Origin: Hansfordia pulvinata
Taxonomy: Eukaryota; Ascomycota; Sordariomycetes; Xylariales
Length of the DNA: 64,000 bases
NCBI GenBank assembly: GCA_006538405.1
Contig: BJKQ01000005.1
Location: 248,001-312,000 of the forward strand
Reading direction: 5' to 3'
The notes under the pieces were generated by a model. That model saw only the letters and a list, made by a program, of their open reading frames with translations. It did not search any database and was not told the DNA's origin. Below are positions 59,405 through 64,000 of this stretch, in pieces; position 1 is the stretch's first letter, and every line of letters begins with the position of its first letter. The position numbers and the translations under genes were made by a program.

Positions 59405-61362
59405 GCGGCTCCTCGCTTGCGCGTGCGATTTTGATAAAAAAAACACAGAATCTGTATACAATGGAGGCGTCGGGTCTCGCGAGGCGAGGAACGCCCCTGC
59501 TATGAAATCACGACATCAATGTACTATATTGTGTGTACAACTCGAGAAGAAAATAATCATCCCAAATCAAACCCGAAAGTCGTCGACATGATTCCACAAG
59601 GAAACCAGTGAGGCTCGAACTCCCGGCCAAGTCCATCGAATCTATGCCGTGCTGCCGCTGAGGCTTGGACCTTGCGTGATCAAAGGGAGGCTCGGATTTT
59701 CGGCTCACTGGGCGTGCGTTCGAAGGTCGGCTCTGCAGCGGTCCAGTCCAGTCCTGGCCGGCCCGAGGCCCTCCCCTCGCCTCCCTGCGTCAGCAGCCGC
59801 GCGAGAACATGCGCACATAAGACGCCCACGTATCGCACAGCGTACAGGATGAGATGGTTTCTCTCTCTGCCTGCGTTTAACTGGGTGTTCGTGCCTTGAC
59901 GCTCAGGCCCGGGGTGCCAATGACAGCCAGACCCGGGCGGAGAGATCCCTTGGCACGTCGGACAGTTCCATCAGCCATCTTACCAGTACCCCCTTTCCCA
60001 CTGCGGCGCAATGGCAATAGATTAATTGACCTCTCCGTCATGTGATACTCTGCAGCCCCGCATACTGACCTCTCACTGATCACTTTCTTGTGTGTGGGAC
60101 AAGAGGCTGGCCGGGCTCCTTGGCTGAGACGGGTGGGCTTCGGCCAATCATCTGGGCTGCGGGGCTTGAGAGTTGAGCCGCCACAGCGGCGGTCCCTTCA
60201 CTCTGATGCGTACTGAAAATACCTAGGTACCCAATGCATTGCGTGGAGGCGCAAGAGGTCAGGTAGGTAGTGAGAGCCTGGTCTGACTGGCCCGGATCAA
60301 CGGCGACATTGCTCCCTGCCGGCTCTCACTCGCCGGGTGGTGGAGCGAGACGGCCGGCCGGCCGGCGCCGCGCGCGCGTGCCCCTGGGCTCGTTCTTTTC
60401 TTGTGCGACGCGGCGGCGGCGTCCCTGGGCCACAGCGCAGCATCGAGTCATGGGACAGCCAATTCTAGAGGTGGGAAATCAGGGGCTGCTGGCGTCTTGG
60501 TGGCTGTTTTGCTGCGCGCTGGGCTCAAGGGGGGGCCGCATTCCTTGAATAGGGGGGGAGGCACAAAGGTTGGCAGGATTTCCAGAGCGGGTGACCAGTG
60601 CGTTTGTGGCACTACTTCGATTTGTCAGTCTGCAACTCTGCATACCTAACTTAGGCACGGAATCGAGGGCCAAGGCTCGGATATCTACCCAGGTACCTCG
60701 GTAGTTATGGCGTTTCCCGTCGTGGCGATACCAGCCCGGGCGTGGGCGCGAAGACTCTTGTTGGACCTGCTATGGCCATGAGGGTTGCGGGCCCTTGTGC
60801 CGTTTCGTCGACTTGCCGGTCCTTCGGGATCTCTGGTAGCATCCTTGTTCAAGTCACATCGGGGCTTGTCTTCAAAACCGCCGACCGCGACCACGGCCTC
60901 GGAAGATTGGTTGGCTGCGTGTCTGCCCAGCTGGCTGCGCTTTGTGACACCCGATCCCGCAGGGGACGCGGGGGTGCGGCGCTTCTTCTGGCTCTCTCTT
61001 GCGCTGTTCCGGTCATCTTAAGTTACAGGTCTACTCTCAGTGGCTTGATCGAAAACACTCTGGCTTGACACCACTTCGTACAACCCCAGCTTGAAATCGT
61101 TCCGGCGGCAGTCCCCTACGGAACAGGGTCGGAAACATGGACTTAAGAACACGGACGTGCCCTGGTTGATTCTTGACAGAATGACAGGTCCCTTGTCTTC
61201 TCAGAACACACAGTCTCCTTGAAGGAGTTGACACTCGCTTACATTCGTTCAAAGGCGCACCCCCGGCGTTAGTTCACTCTTTTGGTACTGCCAAGTGTGC
61301 TCGATATCTTGCAAGATCCCAGGTTGAGTCGTTCTCATCAAGGACTCTGATTCATCATCATC
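59405..61362. other. Intergenic between Hsp10 and the AA9 gene
   Basis: About 2 kb. It contains a tRNA-like element (59601-59671), a GGCCGGCCGGCCGG run followed by CGCGCGCG (60352-60378), and TACCTAGGTA-type words near 60220 and 60690. No coding region recognised. Confidence 0.5.
59601..59671 (-). pseudogene. Second tRNA-like remnant
   Basis: On the minus strand, AAGCCTCAGCGGCAGCAC resembles a tRNA D arm, and GAGTTCGAGCCTC resembles a T arm with a B box about 40 nt later. Acceptor ends (GGTCCAA and GGTTTCC) do not pair and the anticodon loop lacks the usual T33 arrangement, so this is at most a decayed tRNA-derived sequence in the Hsp10 3' flank. Confidence 0.2.
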
Positions 61363-62939
61363 ATGACCCCGCTCGCATTCACACTGGGCCTGGCCGCCCA
61401 CCTGCTGCTCGCCGGCGCCGCTGACGCGCACACCATCTTCACAACGCTGTTCGTCGACGACGTGTCGCAGGGCGACGGGACGTGCGTCAGGATGAGCAAC
61501 CGGGATACGGACTGCACCAGCCCTATCGGCGACATCACCAGCAACGAGATGGCGTGTGGTGAGTTGCAGATAACCTCCCCGCTCTACATCCATCATTCTG
61601 AAACCGAGATGCTGACTTTGCTTCTGTTCGTCCGCCCAGGCGTCTACGGCCAGAACGCTGTCGCCTTCACGTGCCCGGCGCGTGCTGGCAGCAAGCTGAC
61701 GCTCGAGTGGAGGCTGTGGGCCCAGCTGGAGCACGAAGGGGTCATCGACGCGGTGAGTTCACGGACGACAGAGACACTTGCGATGATATCTTCTCTTCTC
61801 TTCACACAAGGATGAACTTCATACACAACTCACGCACACACACACACTCACACACTCACGCACCCATACAGAGCCACAAGGGCCCATGCGCCATCTACGC
61901 CAAGCAGGTAGACGACATGGCCAAGGACGCCTCGTACGGGGCCGGGTGGTTCAAGCTTTGGGACGAGGGCTACGACGCGGACGCGGGGCTGTGGTGCACC
62001 GAGAAGCTCAACGCGACGGGCGACGGCCTCATGGCCTTTGAGATCCCCGCAGGCCTGCCGGCGGGCAACTGGCTGTTCCGGGCCGAGCTGCTGGCGCTGC
62101 ACAACGCGCGCATCGGCGACCCACAGTTCTACGTGGGCTGCGCGCAGGTCTATGTCGACAACGACAACGACGACGACGACGACGACGCCACCGCCGGCAG
62201 CCTCGACGTCCCGGCCGACCGCCTCGTCAGCATCCCCGGGCACGTCCGCAAGTCCGACCCGGGCCTGACCTTTGACGTCTACGACCCCGTCTGGCCGTAC
62301 CCGATGCCCGGCCCGGAGGTCTGGGTCCCCAAGTCCCCCTCCTCCTCTCCTCCTCCTCCTCCTCCTCCTCCTCCTCCTCCTCCTCGTCTTCCTCGTCTTC
62401 CTCATCCTCCTCTGGCAAAGCAGCAGCAGCAGCCATCCCCCAGGGCGCCGGCTCCTCGGCCCCTCCCCCCGACGCCCTCATCCTCAACGGCAACTGGGCC
62501 GGCCTCGAGGTGCCCGCGTACACGACCAAGCGAGGGTGCTGGGCGGCGGCGGACGACTGCTGGGCGCAGGCGGAGCGGTGCTACGCGGCGGCGCCGCCCA
62601 CGGGCAACGCCAACTGCTACGTGTGGGAGGCCAAGTGCGACGGGATCAACGACGACTGCGGGTCCGCGGAGGGGGACGCCGTCGAGGGCCCGCCCGACAG
62701 GGGGCAGAAGCTGCGGGACGCGACGCCGGCCGCGCCGACGCGGGTCCCCCGGCCCGTCAACGTCGGGGCCGGGGGCTGTCGGGGAAGAGCAAGAGGGGGG
62801 CGGGGGCGGGGTTGGACGCCGCCGCCGGGGGACTGCGTTGGGATGGCGAGGCGGTCGCGAGGATGTACCGTGGCTGGTGACGGTGACTGCGGCTTGGATG
62901 GATGGGAGAGGGTCGAACGGGAGAGCTGGGGGGAAATAA
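61363..62939 (+). CDS. AA9 lytic polysaccharide monooxygenase (secreted, copper-dependent), frame-shifted C-terminal module
   Basis: Exons 61363-61558, 61640-61752 and 61872 onward. A 22-residue signal peptide ends ...AADA, leaving His23 as mature residue 1 (HTIFTTLFVDD), the amino-terminal half of the copper histidine brace. The second brace His is His105 in SHKGPCAIYAKQ. The axial Tyr190 is in DPQFYVGCAQVYV, and FRAELLALH matches the conserved second-sphere segment. AA9 enzymes oxidatively cleave cellulose and related glucans. After the catalytic domain (to about residue 255) comes a TCC microsatellite. In the catalytic frame it reads Pro-rich junk to a stop at 62937-62939. One frame over it becomes a Ser/Ala linker followed by a plausible Cys-rich module (LILNGNWAGLEVPAYTTKRG, then CWAAADDCWAQAERC) like the appended C-terminal regions of some AA9 proteins. 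This is a real slippage frameshift, a sequencing error, or a non-canonical intron (62319-62443). An Asp run sits at about 200-206. Confidence 0.85.
62339..62412 (+). repeat. TCC trinucleotide microsatellite in the AA9 linker
   Basis: About 20 TCC/CCT units with a TCTCC phase slip at its start and TCGTCTTCC variants at its end. It lies exactly where the AA9 reading frame must change to reach the Cys-rich module. Confidence 0.9.
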
Positions 62940-64000
62940 AGGGGAGAGGGTCGGAGGGAAATGGGAGCTAAGCTGGGCCGGGCTTCCTATGTCTTGTATT
63001 CGTTATGGCGGGCGTGTCCGCGAACCCCGGGGGGTGGGGGGTGTTCGCTTCCATCAGCAAATCTTCTCCCCGGTCTACGTCTTGTTCTGTGGTTTCGAGT
63101 CTGGAATTGGTTCTTTGTCTGGAAGCAAGTGATGCAGGCAAGCCATCATGGTGGACCTAAGCTATCGGTCTGTATCATTGATGCTGTTGAGCGGCAACAT
63201 GGATTCATTTGGAGCTTTTTGAATTTTTGCTTACATCTCCATGTAATGAGGCAACTATCCTGAGGTCCGGTAAGTAACCAGGTTAAGGTACGGGCAGTTT
63301 CTAGAGGTACATTACATATATGCAACTGGAGGTAACCTTGGAAGGAGGTTACCATGTTCCACGCCCTAGCCACATCCGTGTACCAGTTAACTGCAACAAC
63401 GATGGTGATGTGTGACATCGCATTCGAAGTGTGGCGGTCGTTCTTGCCCACTGGCTCTCCCGAAATGGTTGGGAGGAAGCCACGCGGAACGTTAGATGTA
63501 TTGGATCGGACACGGAATGAACACCCTAAAGTAAGTGTACATGTAGGTAGGTACTTACTTACCTGTAGGCACTGGTCAGATCCATGAGACGAAGCTCCGA
63601 CTGAATGTCTCCCCTTACACCATTCCGAGCCCTTCTACCGCTCCCATCCATGTCCACGCTCAATTCCGCCGCTTCCCACGTGGACTGCCCGCAGGAACCT
63701 ACCTTCGATCCCCTGTGGCGATACACGGCACTGCTACAGGAATGGAAGACACTTGCCTGCCCACGTTACTTGGCTCACGATAGAGTTCGACCCGACACGC
63801 TGCACCCGCTCTAACATCCACAGCCCGTGATGGCCCTAAGAATCTCTGCTCGTCGCTAATTTCTTCCCCTCGCAGCCCTTCTTTTATTTATAAGGTGCAC
63901 TCTAAGCCACGGGGACTTTACAGAAGCAGCACTAAAGATGCGGTAACGCGGCGTTATGTCTCTATTGTGCGCAGTCGAAACCCGCCCGACGAGCCGGAAC
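62940..64000. other. AA9 3' flank and intergenic end of window
   Basis: About 1 kb. Contains G-rich runs after the AA9 stop and TAGGTAGGTACTTACTTACC-type words (63258-63300, 63540-63570). No coding region recognised. Confidence 0.5.

Noticed and set aside
60742..61068. Plus-strand frame of 108 codons upstream of the AA9 gene
   Set aside because: Mixed composition without motifs, and the overlapping frame is equally open.

Overview
The window is nuclear DNA of a filamentous ascomycete, most likely a Sordariomycete. The evidence is high GC in coding DNA, short GT-AG introns (about 50-250 bp) with fungal donors (GTAAGT, GTGAGT) and CTNAC-like branch sites, a mitochondrial ribosomal protein gene on nuclear DNA, and families typical of Pezizomycotina: an AA9 cellulose-active monooxygenase, a fungal sesquiterpene cyclase, a P450, a Hal4/Sat4-type kinase and a histone H4 variant. 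I cannot name the species. I built the gene models by hand, choosing splice sites that keep phase and restore family motifs.

Layout, left to right: sesquiterpene cyclase (+, 2303-3588); fungal multi-pass membrane protein resembling DUF1774 (-, 4602-5563); a gene-free stretch; cysteine dioxygenase (+, 11606-12399); HLTF/Rad5-like SNF2 translocase with HIRAN and RING domains (+, 15023-17913); P450 (+, 19648-21808); large C2H2 zinc-finger protein (-, 22857-25899); 7 kb without a convincing gene; a candidate orphan exon (32958-33066) and a membrane-anchored GNAT protein (+, 33803-34837); secreted histidine phosphatase (+, 36354-37576); divergent histone H4 variant in seven exons (-, 38450-39508); Svf1-family protein (-, 40387-41985); mitochondrial uL11 (+, 43522-44226); 8 kb without a convincing gene; Hal4/Sat4-like kinase (+, 52450-56037); a gene relic (-, about 56956-57320); Hsp10 (+, 58693-59404); AA9 monooxygenase (+, 61363 to about 62939).

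The genes do not form one pathway. Housekeeping and stress genes (Hsp10, uL11m, Svf1, HLTF-like, cysteine dioxygenase, kinase) are mixed with accessory genes (terpene cyclase, P450, AA9, secreted phosphatase). The terpene cyclase and P450 are 16 kb apart with unrelated genes between them, so a biosynthetic cluster is not supported.

The most interesting signals are these. The H4 variant has a wholly replaced N-terminal tail and two micro-exons of 16-17 nt. The AA9 gene has a TCC microsatellite linker across which the reading frame changes, separating the catalytic domain from a Cys-rich C-terminal module. The kinase has frame breaks in its N-terminal region only. The HLTF-like RING lacks one zinc-ligand Cys. 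The non-coding DNA is strongly enriched in the octamer TACTCGTA/TACGAGTA and in the palindromes TACCTAAGGTA/TACCTTAGGTA.
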